From contig JAJDNK010000296.1 of assembly GCA_022340715.1 (NCBI GenBank), positions 1-59,530 of the forward strand: a stretch of DNA of 59,530 nt, in the 5' to 3' direction. This document shows, one piece after another, positions 26,880 to 35,498 of this stretch. The notes below the pieces were generated by a model, which saw nothing but the letters and a program-made list of their open reading frames with translations, did no database searches and was not told the origin of the DNA. Within the stretch, counting starts at the first letter, position 1. The number at the start of each line of letters is the position of its first letter. A program made the translations under genes and the position numbers. The DNA is from a bacterium BMS3Abin03 (GTDB taxonomy: Bacteria > Bacteroidota > Ignavibacteria > Ignavibacteriales > Ignavibacteriaceae).

Positions 26880-27629
26880 TTAGTAATATTTTAGAGCGGC
26901 CCTTCTTCTTCGTGGATTTTTAGGTACCGGCATACTATCCCATGTTCTACCTAATAAACTTCTCCCTGTTTTATGTTTCCTGGTACCTCCCCATTGTTTA
27001 AAAAAGAAGGGGACATTGTATCTTTCACAGATATTTTTTATATGTATTACCCACTCTTGTTCTAGTTTACGTGCCTTTGGTCCCGATTCTCCGCCAACAA
27101 TTACCCAATCAATATTCTTCAAATCCATTTTGTCGATTCTGCTAATAAGAGGCTCGACTGAAAGAAATCTTACTGCTGAAGGTACTGTTCTCAAATGATC
27201 TATCCTGTTAACATATTTCTGCGATTCTACACTTACGCCCATCCAGACATTATCCGGCCATTCTATCATAGGTGCAAGTATCCTTAACCTTTCAGACCTT
27301 TTAGTAAGTATTTGGAAAGTATGCCAATGAGCCCGCTTCATAACATCGAACGTATCCTGAATAAAACTTAAAGGCACTTTTTCGTGGAAAAGATCACTCA
27401 TTGAATTTACAAAAATTACTTTTGGTGTTTTCCAGGAAAGAGGAACCTCCAATACATCCGGATGCATAGCCAGCTCAAACGCATTCTTATACCTTTCGAC
27501 TCCTATTCTCTGAAGTCTCTTGGCCATTCTTTCTGCATAACAGTTCTTACAACCCGGGCTAATTTTATTGCAGCCGGTAACGGGATTCCAGGTTGATTCA
27601 GTCCATTCAATAGTTGATTTGTTAGCCAT
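26880..27629 (-). CDS. DUF5131 / three-Cys-motif (phage Gp37/Gp68-like) protein
   Basis: A 249-aa protein from the ATG at 27629, which has GAGG seven bases upstream; a TTG four codons earlier is rejected. Near the N terminus are the three cysteines C20, C27 and C30 in GCNKISPGCKNCYAERMAKR, a radical-SAM-like cluster-binding pattern (C-x6-C-x2-C, not the classical C-x3-C-x2-C). Other blocks are FVNSMSDLFHE, FQILTKRSERL, GVSVESQKYVNRI, LSVEPLI and VIVGGESGPKAR, all typical of DUF5131. The 5' end comes just after the TcmP stop; the two families are known to travel as a pair. Substrate unknown; a role in nucleic-acid modification or repair is a guess from context. Confidence 0.9.
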   Translation of the reverse strand: MANKSTIEWTESTWNPVTGCNKISPGCKNCYAERMAKRLQRIGVERYKNAFELAMHPDVLEVPLSWKTPKVIFVNSMSDLFHEKVPLSFIQDTFDVMKRAHWHTFQILTKRSERLRILAPMIEWPDNVWMGVSVESQKYVNRIDHLRTVPSAVRFLSVEPLISRIDKMDLKNIDWVIVGGESGPKARKLEQEWVIHIKNICERYNVPFFFKQWGGTRKHKTGRSLLGRTWDSMPVPKNPRRRRAALKYY

Positions 27630-27630
27630 T

Positions 27631-28488
27631 TTAATCCTCAAATCTTAAAGAAGTTTGACTAGGACCACCAAATCTGGCTTTATTCCAGAAATCATATCCT
27701 CTTTTGCTTTTTGAAAAGAAAGCTAAATGATATAAAGACAAATTTTTAGAGGTTGATCTAATTTCAAACATTGTTTTAAATGCCGTATCTGGGTACCCCA
27801 ATATCATCATCCGACTCACAAATTCTTCCGCCAGGAATTTTCTGAAGTCATAATTTTCATTTTTTAATTTTGCCCACTTCTCCCTCCACACTGCGTCTCC
27901 TAAAAAATTATCAACCCGATTATTATCATATTCAACATATCTGAATTCATTTCTACTTGTGTCCATCCAAGATAGTAAAATAAGAAAATCCATCCGATAT
28001 TTACTCAAAGCCTTCATAGTTCTAAAATTGATTCCCAGATTAAAAGGATCCACGACACAAAATGTTAACACGGTATTTGACTTTGAAGGCTTAGGCAATA
28101 ATGATAATATTTTAGTAGCCTTTTCATTACAGTCACCTACAATATAGTTTGCCTTTTTAGCGGGGAAATATCTTTGGACTCTTTCTGATAATGTTGAAAT
28201 ACATTTTTCGTCAATATCACAATAAATATAATAGTTATATGGATCAGGAAGATTTAAAGCTATGAGAGAAGAAGTTAAAACATATTTATTTGAATTTCTA
28301 ATTCGAGCAATCCCTGCAGAAGAAAACAAATCAATATAGACTCTGTTATGAAAACGGTTTTTCATACCTGTTGAAAACATATAGTTATAATGATGTAAGA
28401 CTTCATATTTATTTTCTGCCCAAGGTCCTACTTCTGGAATGTATAACCCATCGTCAAAGGCTTCAATACTATTCTGGTTAAAACTCAT
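27631..28488 (-). CDS. tcmP: Three-Cys-motif partner protein TcmP
   Basis: A 285-aa protein of the TcmP family, named for its pairing with the three-Cys-motif/DUF5131 protein encoded directly downstream. Visible blocks are EVGPWAENKYEVLHHYNYMF, a methyltransferase-like YIDLFSSAGIARI, the acidic YIYCDIDEKCISTL and a FCVVDPFNLGINF block, which together suggest a Rossmann fold of the SAM-methyltransferase kind. Catalysis is unproven. A near-ideal ribosome site (GGAGGAG) stands just before the ATG. The 48 bp separating it from lexA contain a palindrome resembling the dyad in front of lexA. Confidence 0.88.
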   Translation of the reverse strand: MSFNQNSIEAFDDGLYIPEVGPWAENKYEVLHHYNYMFSTGMKNRFHNRVYIDLFSSAGIARIRNSNKYVLTSSLIALNLPDPYNYYIYCDIDEKCISTLSERVQRYFPAKKANYIVGDCNEKATKILSLLPKPSKSNTVLTFCVVDPFNLGINFRTMKALSKYRMDFLILLSWMDTSRNEFRYVEYDNNRVDNFLGDAVWREKWAKLKNENYDFRKFLAEEFVSRMMILGYPDTAFKTMFEIRSTSKNLSLYHLAFFSKSKRGYDFWNKARFGGPSQTSLRFED

Positions 28489-28512
28489 TTCTCCTCCATT
28501 TTGCTTTTAATC

Positions 28513-28524
28513 TTACAATTGTAA
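28513..28524. promoter_or_regulatory. Palindrome before tcmP, candidate second LexA operator
   Basis: TTACAATTGTAA is a perfect 12-bp palindrome in the 48-bp gap between the lexA stop and the tcmP start. It shares the form TACA-N2-TGTA with the longer dyad upstream of lexA. This suggests that tcmP and the genes behind it have their own LexA-controlled promoter. Binding is not shown. Confidence 0.45.
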
Positions 28525-28536
28525 TATAACAATTTC

Positions 28537-29160
28537 TTAGCCTGCTTTCTTTTCCATGCTTCTGTAAACGCCAACTACAATTCCTACAAGCTTAAATGAG
28601 GGGTATTTTTTATCAATCACTATCGGTTTGTATTCGGGATTTTCCGAGACCAGTTCAATTTCATTTTTCTTTTTATAAAATCTTTTCACCACTGCGGCAT
28701 CATCAAGTATTGCGGCAACAATCTGCCCGTTCTTCGGTTCCAGGTTCGGGTTAACGATAACAATATCACCACTAAAAATATAAGCGTCTTTTAAACTGTC
28801 CCCTTTCACTTTTAGCAAAAAAGAATCTTTCGGCATATGAGCAATAGTCGGCAGATCAATTGTATCAACTGCATCAGGATAAATTGTAAGAGGGTTTCCG
28901 GCAGCTACTTCGCCCAAAACAGGGCGTGGTATAAAAAATTTATCTTCAAGGGTTAGCTCAATTCCTCTTGAAAGCTTTGGATTCTTTTTGATGAAACCTT
29001 TCTTTTCAATTGCACCGAGATGCTGCTGAACCGTTGCCCTGTTCCTGTAACCAAAATGCTTTGCTATTTCGGCAAGTGTGGGCGGCATCCCCCTATCCGC
29101 TTTGTGATTGATTAAAAACTCAAGAATTTTTTTTTGGATTTCCGTTAATTCACGAGGCAT
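28537..29160 (-). CDS. lexA: LexA repressor
   Basis: SOS repressor of 207 aa that cleaves itself when RecA is active. The N-terminal winged helix-turn-helix spans about residues 1-65 (PPTLAEIAKHFGYRNRATVQQHLGAIEKKG). The cleavage site is A87-G88 in GEVAAGNP. The peptidase pair is S122 (KGDSLKDA) and K159 (AAVVKRFY). The recognition helix sequence (RNRATVQQHL) differs from the E. coli and Bacillus forms, so the operator should differ too. AAGGTG precedes the ATG. It heads a minus-strand series including tcmP, DUF5131, the split dnaE, DUF72 and dinB. Confidence 0.97.
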   Translation of the reverse strand: MPRELTEIQKKILEFLINHKADRGMPPTLAEIAKHFGYRNRATVQQHLGAIEKKGFIKKNPKLSRGIELTLEDKFFIPRPVLGEVAAGNPLTIYPDAVDTIDLPTIAHMPKDSFLLKVKGDSLKDAYIFSGDIVIVNPNLEPKNGQIVAAILDDAAVVKRFYKKKNEIELVSENPEYKPIVIDKKYPSFKLVGIVVGVYRSMEKKAG

Positions 29161-29210
29161 AAGCGCACCTTCGGTTAGTGAGTTACAAAAAATGATAGGA
29201 AATATTAAAT

Positions 29211-29247
29211 ACCATACATTTGTATGGTAAACATAATTCGTACAAAT
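29211..29247. promoter_or_regulatory. Candidate LexA operator region upstream of lexA
   Basis: Perfect 8-bp arms ACCATACA (29211-29218) and TGTATGGT (29221-29228) with a 2-bp spacer, 51 bp upstream of the lexA ATG. A second imperfect dyad, ATTCGTACAAAT (29236-29247, one mismatched pair), follows. A third small dyad TAATCA-A-TGATTA is at 29252-29264. The main dyad contains TACA-N2-TGTA, as does the tcmP palindrome. Autoregulation of lexA is the general rule; the exact site is inferred. Confidence 0.55.
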
Positions 29248-29279
29248 GAAATAATCAATGATTAAAAGGCGGCTGAGGC

Positions 29280-29318
29280 AAAAAAAATCCTCCCGACGGC
29301 TTAAGCTGTGGAAGGATT
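29280..29318 (-). terminator. Rho-independent terminator of the PAS/receiver gene
   Basis: Read on the minus strand: AATCCTTCC, a loop with an inner GCTTAAGC, then GGGAGGATT, followed by eight Ts. The 9-bp stem has one G-T pair. It lies 19 bp beyond the stop of the large sensor gene and separates it from lexA. Confidence 0.82.
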
Positions 29319-29336
29319 AAAAAAAGAAGTGAAAAT

Positions 29337-32300
29337 TTAAACTTTTTGGAGGAATATCTTTTCCAAAGATTCGAGCATCTTTTCCCGGAAAATAGGCTTC
29401 GAAATAAAATCGTTGAACCCTGTTGCAATGAATTTTTCTTTGTCGCCGGGTAAAACGTAAGCGGTTACAGCGATGATCGGGATATCCTCATAACCGGGCA
29501 TTTTGTGAATTATCTTCAACGCATCCAATCCATTATATTCGCCCTGAAGATTGATATCCATTACTATAAAATCAAAATGATCTGCATCCAGAAGCGGCAG
29601 GGCTTCTTCAAAGCTTACTGCATACTTAATATTTTTCAAACCTTTCATCTGTACTTTGAAAAGGATTTGAGAATCAACCTGGTCTTCAATGTACAGGCAG
29701 GATAAACCGGATAAATCTAATTTATCCTCCGATGGCTGAAATTTCTGATTTGAAGATTCATCTTCAAAAGAAAATTCCTCGACTTTACTTTGTACCGGCT
29801 CCTGCTTCGGTTTATCAACATCTTCAACTTCCTCTTGTGATCCAACCAGTTTTTCAGTTTCTTCAATCACAGGCTCTTCAGCTTTTTCCTCCACAGGTAT
29901 CTCTTCTGGTTCTTCAAATTTTTCCTGAAAAGTCTCCTGTTCTTCGATTTTTTCTTGATTGATATCCTTTTCTTCCTGAATTTCCGTATCAACCGGTATA
30001 GAAGTTTCTACAGGTTTTTCCGGTATTTCCGTCTCTTCTTCAATTTCAATTCCTTCATTCGAATGCGCAGAAACATCATCTTGAACAAGTTGTTCTTCCT
30101 GTTCCATTGTATCAACAGGTTCCCGTGATTCTACTTCAGAAGCAGGTTTTTCAATAGTTGACTCCGTTTCTTCTGTTGAAGTTTGCATCAAGTTAATTGG
30201 AAAGACGAAACCACATTCGTATTTGCCCGAATCATCAATAGAAGAGATAAATTTACCTTTAAGTAAGTCCAGCAACGATTGAGTAATCTGTGCTCCAAGC
30301 TTTGATACGCCTATTTCCTTTGCTTCTCTTTTATCAATAAATAACTTCCTTAATGTATTTGTCAGGTAATCTGAAGCCGAAGCATAACTATCGGTTAGCA
30401 TTATTATAAAATTATCATCATCAACCGGATAGGATGAAAAATATATTTTGTTATCCTGACATAAGGTACTAACTAAACGTATCAAATTATTCAGTAGACA
30501 ATCAAATTTGGTTTTATCAGTTGAGAATTGTAAGGAGGAAGATATTTTACCGTAAGCAAATTCAATATCTCTCGAACCAATAATTTCGTATATATACTTA
30601 TCGAGTTCCTCAACAACCTTAGTAATCGTTATTTCACTAATATCCCATTCATCTTTTTTCCTCTGAACTTCCGAATACTCAATTATTGCGTTCATTGTAC
30701 TTAGCAGCTTACCACGGTTTTGATTAATGATTTCTACTGCTTCTTTCTGATCAGGTGTAAGATTATCGATTCCTTCTGTAAGTTCCTGTGCAAATCCAAG
30801 AATAACATTCATCGGGGTTAATATTTCATGAAAAACACCTGAGAGAAATGCAGATTCAAGCTGAACGGAATTATCAGATCCTGTTTCGGGAAGTTTCTTT
30901 TCTTCAACCTCTTTCATCGCTTCAGAAAGTCTTTCTTCTTCAACTTTACCCGTTTGAGTCTTACCTATGATAACAAACGAGTCCACATTTTTTTCAAAAT
31001 CTAATACCGGTGTTGCAGAAATTTCTGTTTCAATTAAGGTACTATCCGCAGACTTTAACTGAACCACCATTGAGACTGGTTCTTTCAAATGCGATTGAAA
31101 AACAGAAGTATTTATTATAGTTCTGTCTTCATCGATTGAAAGGGAAGTAAATGATGAATTTTCCAAATCCTGTTTTGGAAAACCAAGAATATCAATTGCC
31201 GATGAGTTAACAAATTTTATTATGCCTTCCGGATCTGTTACAAAAATCAAATTTGTTGAGTTATCAAATGCTGCTTTGAATAACTGTATATTTTTCTCAA
31301 GTTCCAGACTATCAGTTACGTTTTTTACAATATTGAAATGTGCATCCCTGTCATTGAATTTAAAACTAAATTTGCTTACCTCAACAAGAATAGTTGAACC
31401 ATCTTTTCTTTTTTGTCTTAAAGGCAAACTAAATTTCCCCTCTTCTAATTGTTCACTCGAAGTACCGAGTAAAGTCTGAATATCTTCAGGATTATATAAA
31501 TCTGTCAGATCAAGCTGCTGGAATTCTTCTTTTGTATACTGATATAAATCCTGTGCAGCCTGGTTTACTTCAAGAAATCTTAAATTTTCTTTATCGTATA
31601 TGTAGACGGGTTCCGGATTATTTTCTATTAGAAATTCAAACATTCTTCCTCTGCTCTTTATTAGATGCTGAATGTTTTCAACATACTCAATGTTTTCGAT
31701 TAAAATTGAAAAACCTTCAAATTGATTTTCGCCACCATAGAATTTTGTTAAATAAATTGTGTAATCAGGTTCAGCATTTTTTTCAATTTCAAACTGCCTG
31801 TTACACGGCAGAATTCTTTGTGAATCTTCAGATGATAAGAATCTGCTGATTCCTTCTGCCAGAGTGTCGTGTATAATATTTGCAAAATTCAGGCCATTTA
31901 ATTCTTTCGGCTTTTTATTAAATAATTTAGAAAATCCGGCACTTGAATGCTTAATAGCACCTTTAGATGTAATAAATGCAACCGGTTTAGGGAAATCGTC
32001 AATTATTTTATAAAGTGTACCGAGGGATTCTTCTTTCTGTTTAAATTCATAGTTCGTTTCCTTCAACTGGGATATACCTATTATAGCCTGAATATTTTTT
32101 TCTTTATCCAGTAAAGGTAATTGAACTATTTCTGTTCCATCCTGGTTTTTAATTTCTTTAAACAATACGCCATCCATAATAACAGAACTCATAGTATTTT
32201 TCATAAATTTCGCTAAAACTGAGTTCAGTTCTTTAATATAAGCAGGAATAAATTCTTCAGCTTTTTTACCCTCCAGTTGAAAAGGTCTGAGCCTGATACT

Positions 32301-32876
32301 TGATGCAAACTTATTGTTCACAATTAAAAACTTCCCCCTATTATCAACTATCCAGAAGAGATCATCAATGGAGTTAACAAGTTTATGTATTATTTCGTAA
32401 CCTATAAATGTAAACGGGTAAAGTGTTTCAACCTTTTCCAAAATTTCTATTGCTTTCTTATCCCTGATTAAAGCATTTAGATTGATATCCTTCACACCAA
32501 TTCTAATCTTATCCCGGTAATCCACATTATAGTTAATTGGAATAATTGTACATGATATAAAAAATTCTTCTCCAGGTCTGATAATGTTAAGAATTACCTT
32601 AGCTTTTATCCTTTCCCCATTCATGAGTTCGAATTCAAAATGATCTGTATCTAAAATTTCATTTTTATCAATCAGTCTATCCAGCAGCTCATTGAATTTT
32701 TCCTTTGTCTCCTCAACAAAATAATCACTGATATTTTTTTGTGTTTCGGATATTTTTAATAATTCTTCACCTTGATTATTTGTATAAATAATTTTGCCAT
32801 TTCCTTCCAAAACAAATAAAGGATCTCTGCTGGTTTGTGGAATTGCACTTAATATTTTAGCGAGTGAATTATTCAT
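29337..32876 (-). CDS. Multi-PAS hybrid histidine-kinase-like protein with degenerate ATPase and C-terminal receiver
   Basis: Large cytoplasmic signalling protein, 1179 aa, without membrane segments. About five PAS-like domains fill residues 10-640 (for example PLFVLEGNGKIIYTNNQGEE and LIFVTDPEGIIKFVNSSAIDILG). A HisKA-like segment follows with H683 in VFHEILTPMNVILGFAQEL. The ATP-binding domain looks degenerate: the N box reads LLNNLIRLVST and no DxGxG or GxGxG loops are seen (LTDSYASASDYL instead). A Glu/Pro-rich linker (about 900-1050) leads to a receiver with D1107 (IVMDINLQG), T in AVTAYV and K in FISKPI. Either it cannot autophosphorylate and relays phosphate, or it is a scaffold. It begins a minus-strand signalling group with the genes up to 35873. 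Confidence 0.88.
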   Translation of the reverse strand: MNNSLAKILSAIPQTSRDPLFVLEGNGKIIYTNNQGEELLKISETQKNISDYFVEETKEKFNELLDRLIDKNEILDTDHFEFELMNGERIKAKVILNIIRPGEEFFISCTIIPINYNVDYRDKIRIGVKDINLNALIRDKKAIEILEKVETLYPFTFIGYEIIHKLVNSIDDLFWIVDNRGKFLIVNNKFASSIRLRPFQLEGKKAEEFIPAYIKELNSVLAKFMKNTMSSVIMDGVLFKEIKNQDGTEIVQLPLLDKEKNIQAIIGISQLKETNYEFKQKEESLGTLYKIIDDFPKPVAFITSKGAIKHSSAGFSKLFNKKPKELNGLNFANIIHDTLAEGISRFLSSEDSQRILPCNRQFEIEKNAEPDYTIYLTKFYGGENQFEGFSILIENIEYVENIQHLIKSRGRMFEFLIENNPEPVYIYDKENLRFLEVNQAAQDLYQYTKEEFQQLDLTDLYNPEDIQTLLGTSSEQLEEGKFSLPLRQKRKDGSTILVEVSKFSFKFNDRDAHFNIVKNVTDSLELEKNIQLFKAAFDNSTNLIFVTDPEGIIKFVNSSAIDILGFPKQDLENSSFTSLSIDEDRTIINTSVFQSHLKEPVSMVVQLKSADSTLIETEISATPVLDFEKNVDSFVIIGKTQTGKVEEERLSEAMKEVEEKKLPETGSDNSVQLESAFLSGVFHEILTPMNVILGFAQELTEGIDNLTPDQKEAVEIINQNRGKLLSTMNAIIEYSEVQRKKDEWDISEITITKVVEELDKYIYEIIGSRDIEFAYGKISSSLQFSTDKTKFDCLLNNLIRLVSTLCQDNKIYFSSYPVDDDNFIIMLTDSYASASDYLTNTLRKLFIDKREAKEIGVSKLGAQITQSLLDLLKGKFISSIDDSGKYECGFVFPINLMQTSTEETESTIEKPASEVESREPVDTMEQEEQLVQDDVSAHSNEGIEIEEETEIPEKPVETSIPVDTEIQEEKDINQEKIEEQETFQEKFEEPEEIPVEEKAEEPVIEETEKLVGSQEEVEDVDKPKQEPVQSKVEEFSFEDESSNQKFQPSEDKLDLSGLSCLYIEDQVDSQILFKVQMKGLKNIKYAVSFEEALPLLDADHFDFIVMDINLQGEYNGLDALKIIHKMPGYEDIPIIAVTAYVLPGDKEKFIATGFNDFISKPIFREKMLESLEKIFLQKV

Positions 32877-33010
32877 GAAATGTTAAATTTAATCAACTAA
32901 TTATAACAAAAAATAAATTGGTATGCAGTTACTCTCAAAAATTGTATGTTATTAACATTTTGGACAAAACTTTATTGTGAAATAAATACCTCAGGATTTA
33001 AAATAACGAA

Positions 33011-33063
33011 GCCGCCTCCTAAATTATTTGCTTAACTGCAAACAACTTTTTTCAGGAGACGGC
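33011..33063 (-). terminator. Strong hairpin downstream of the small membrane protein gene
   Basis: Arms GCCGCCTCCT (33011-33020) and AGGAGACGGC (33054-33063) pair over 10 bp with one G-T. The 33-base loop holds an inner TTTGC/GCAAA pairing. On the minus strand only a weak T-rich tail (TTCGTTATTTT) follows, so it may act as a terminator or as an mRNA 3' end stabiliser. Confidence 0.5.
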
Positions 33064-33133
33064 ATAACCAATATCAAAAAACAGGTAAATTTATTAATTG
33101 AGAAATTTCAATTTAATAACTCCTCATAAAAAC

Positions 33134-33538
33134 TTATCTCCAATTAATAACTCCGGAATTTTCTTCTTCAGCCGCCTGTAAAAATTCTTTGGTTGAGTAC
33201 TTCACATATTTAGGTTCAGTTGGTACTCTTTTAATTTTCTTTTTTTCACTTCTCTGATAAGTTTTATCTGATTTCTGCTTTTGTGACAATGATTTATTAA
33301 AAGGTTCATAACGATTTTTAAAAACCGGAACTACTTCCGGTTTTTTAATTTGTAGTTTTCTACCTCCGAAATCTTCCGGTTTGGCTGATACAACTTTTTG
33401 TATTTGTTGTTTTTTACCGGCAAATAAATCTGATTTTTTCTCCTGGATTTTATAAAGTGTGTATGCGCCGATAACCAGAATTATTGTACATACAGTTGCA
33501 ACAATAACTATCGTTGATAATAATGGAATGAGTTCCAT
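33134..33538 (-). CDS. Small single-pass membrane protein, unknown
   Basis: I do not recognise this 134-aa protein. From the ATG at 33538 it starts with one membrane segment (residues 4-28, IPLLSTIVIVATVCTIILVI) followed by a Lys/Gln-rich, probably disordered cytoplasmic tail (EKKSDLFAGKKQQIQKV, then KSLSQKQKSDKTYQRSEKKK) ending in VINWR. A TTG four codons upstream is a weaker start. It lies between the large PAS/receiver gene and the KaiC-like gene on the same strand, so a role as membrane anchor in that signalling group is possible, but nothing in the sequence proves it. Confidence 0.65.
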   Translation of the reverse strand: MELIPLLSTIVIVATVCTIILVIGAYTLYKIQEKKSDLFAGKKQQIQKVVSAKPEDFGGRKLQIKKPEVVPVFKNRYEPFNKSLSQKQKSDKTYQRSEKKKIKRVPTEPKYVKYSTKEFLQAAEEENSGVINWR

Positions 33539-33912
33539 AATTGCCCTCAACTAATAACAGTTAATTAGAAATAGTTTAAATATTTATAGAACCAATTTTT
33601 CCAGGTTTATCTTAAATAAGATTCCGGAAATTCTTCAGTTCCTAGCATAGCATTATTGAATAAGAAATAAATTTATAAGTATCTTATAAATTTCTTAATA
33701 AGGTACCCACCTTATCATAAAAAACTTTTAGAAATGATTCCTCGACATTTTATTTTAAATAAAATTAATTAATACACTTTTTCAATTCAAATCTTTTTGT
33801 TATCACAATAATATCGATATCAGAAGCTTAAATCGAAAAATGTTTTTTATTTTCGACATTAATCAAAACCATTATTGAGCATGATAAATAGAGAACGGTT
33901 TCTTATTAAAAC
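33539..33912. other. 374-bp gap with several inverted repeats
   Basis: No gene is seen. It holds a perfect 11-bp hairpin AAATTTATAAG/CTTATAAATTT (33669-33679 and 33683-33693, 3-base loop), then ATAAGGT/ACCTTAT (33698-33704 and 33709-33715), the palindrome ATATCGATAT near 33812-33821, and TCGAAAA/TTTTCGA (33833-33839 and 33850-33856). These could be the 3' end of the KaiC-like transcript and the promoter of the small membrane protein gene. Confidence 0.5.
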
Positions 33913-35133
33913 TTAAATGGCTTGATTTTTAAGTAATAAGGCAATCATACTTTCTGCATTATCAATTTCCATATCAACCTGAAGTGCCGAAACTGAAATT
34001 AACTTAGAAATAGCCTGCATATATTTCGGATCATTCGCAGGAAGATTTGATTTTATTTTTGCAATAAGACTTGTTGCAACACTTTTTGTTTCTCTAGTTA
34101 TCAGGACAAAAATTCTATCTGCGATTTTACAGATTTTATCTTTTTTATTTGTCGCTAACCTTATCGTATTTTCCAGTTGATCAAAAGAAAGAAGTCCGCG
34201 TTTTTCAGCTTCAGGTCTTAATCGGATCACCACCAGCGAAAAAAGTTGCCCAGTAATCTGGTATAATGCTATTTGATTATTAATAATCAATTTAAAATCA
34301 TGCAGTGAATAAACTTTTGATAAATCAGTAATACTACCCGAAGCCTCTAAATCAGAAAGTGTCCTATTCTCTTTCTGTTGCGGTGCGGAAATAAATTGAT
34401 GTAACATTTCCTCTTGATCCGAAGGATTGTAATCGACTGTAATTCCTTTGTATGGCTCAATGTAATAGTTAGATGAAAATTTCCCTTCGGTATGACCGAC
34501 ATTAGGAGTAATCGTCATAATTCCTATGTGATATTTGTTTACTACATCTTCCCGTTTTGTTAATTCTATTTTACCAGTAGAAGAAGCGGTAAGAAGATCG
34601 ACTATACTCAGAGAAACCGGATTAGCTGGTTCCCCCAGCAGTAATAGAGTTGTAATATCAGCATCTTCAATTTCTTCAAGCGTTTGAAGAAATGTATCTT
34701 TTAATAATTTTTTGTTTTTAAAATTGATGAATGGAGTTAATTCGTCAAATACTATTTTATTCGGTTTATATTGCTTTATGACCGGAAGAATATCCATTAT
34801 ATAATCAGCCAGGTAGTTATCAGGATCTTCAATCTCTTCCAGATTAGCTGGCGGTGAGACCTTAACTACAATTATCAAATTCTGATTCATATAATGCTGA
34901 AGATCAAAATCAATAGATACAGCATGAATCATTAAATCCTTTGGACGCATACTGGTAAAGAAAAGGCATACTTCTTTCTGTTGGGCACACTCTAATGCAA
35001 ATTGTAATGCTAAGAGAGATCTCCCTGATTTGCGTGGCCCTATAAGAAAGTACGTACCCCCCCTGTATAACCCTCCCCACGCCGAGTCAACGAGAGGTAT
35101 ACCGGAAGAGAGTAACTGTATTTTTTTCGTCAT
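33913..35133 (-). CDS. KaiC/RecA-like ATPase with degenerate GGDEF-like C-terminal domain
   Basis: A 406-aa protein with two parts. Residues 1-240 are a KaiC-like RecA fold: GIPLVDSAWGGLYRGGTYFLIGP and Walker A GPRKSGRS at 32-39, Walker B-like NKIVFDELTPF, then LLLLGEPA. Residues about 265-400 follow the diguanylate-cyclase pattern (VYSLHDFKLIINNQIALYQI, LFSLVVIRLRP, then KICKIADRIFVLI where R-x-GGDEF-x-hh would be), but the catalytic GGDEF is missing. It could be an inactive nucleotide-sensing domain. Single KaiC-like domains often act in signalling or motility. It lies in the same orientation between a lone receiver and the PAS/receiver gene. Confidence 0.78.
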   Translation of the reverse strand: MTKKIQLLSSGIPLVDSAWGGLYRGGTYFLIGPRKSGRSLLALQFALECAQQKEVCLFFTSMRPKDLMIHAVSIDFDLQHYMNQNLIIVVKVSPPANLEEIEDPDNYLADYIMDILPVIKQYKPNKIVFDELTPFINFKNKKLLKDTFLQTLEEIEDADITTLLLLGEPANPVSLSIVDLLTASSTGKIELTKREDVVNKYHIGIMTITPNVGHTEGKFSSNYYIEPYKGITVDYNPSDQEEMLHQFISAPQQKENRTLSDLEASGSITDLSKVYSLHDFKLIINNQIALYQITGQLFSLVVIRLRPEAEKRGLLSFDQLENTIRLATNKKDKICKIADRIFVLITRETKSVATSLIAKIKSNLPANDPKYMQAISKLISVSALQVDMEIDNAESMIALLLKNQAI

Positions 35134-35498
35134 GTGTAATAGAAATTTACTTTATTTTGCCAAATATTATGCCGTTTTCACCGATTTGCATTCTGATTCC
35201 TATGATAGAAAGGGCATTTCATTTTGGACTAAACAGAGACAAAAAAAATTAAAATGTATTATTCTACTACAGAAATTTATGCAATTTTAAAGTCAGTTAT
35301 CCTTATAAAAACTCTGTTCTTAAGTTTTATTATAGAAGATATTCTACCAGGGATGTAGTTGTTAGATTTTATAGCAATTAATCTCATTTGGAATTGCAGT
35401 ACACTGTTAAATAGGATTTTTTTTTACTTGTAGAAACAGTTCATGTAAGAATGAGAAGGAATAAGGAAAGTTTATCCTGATTTATTAATACTAAGCAG
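35134..35498. other. 365-bp intergenic region, no gene seen
   Basis: AT-rich DNA between the KaiC-like gene and the lone receiver gene, both on the minus strand. It should contain the promoter of the KaiC-like gene. I see no tRNA-like, riboswitch-like or clear hairpin structure. Short open frames on the plus strand here have no family likeness. Confidence 0.5.

Noticed and set aside
33551..33912. CRISPR-like repeats in the gap before the small membrane protein gene
   Set aside because: The dyads differ from each other and have no regular spacers.
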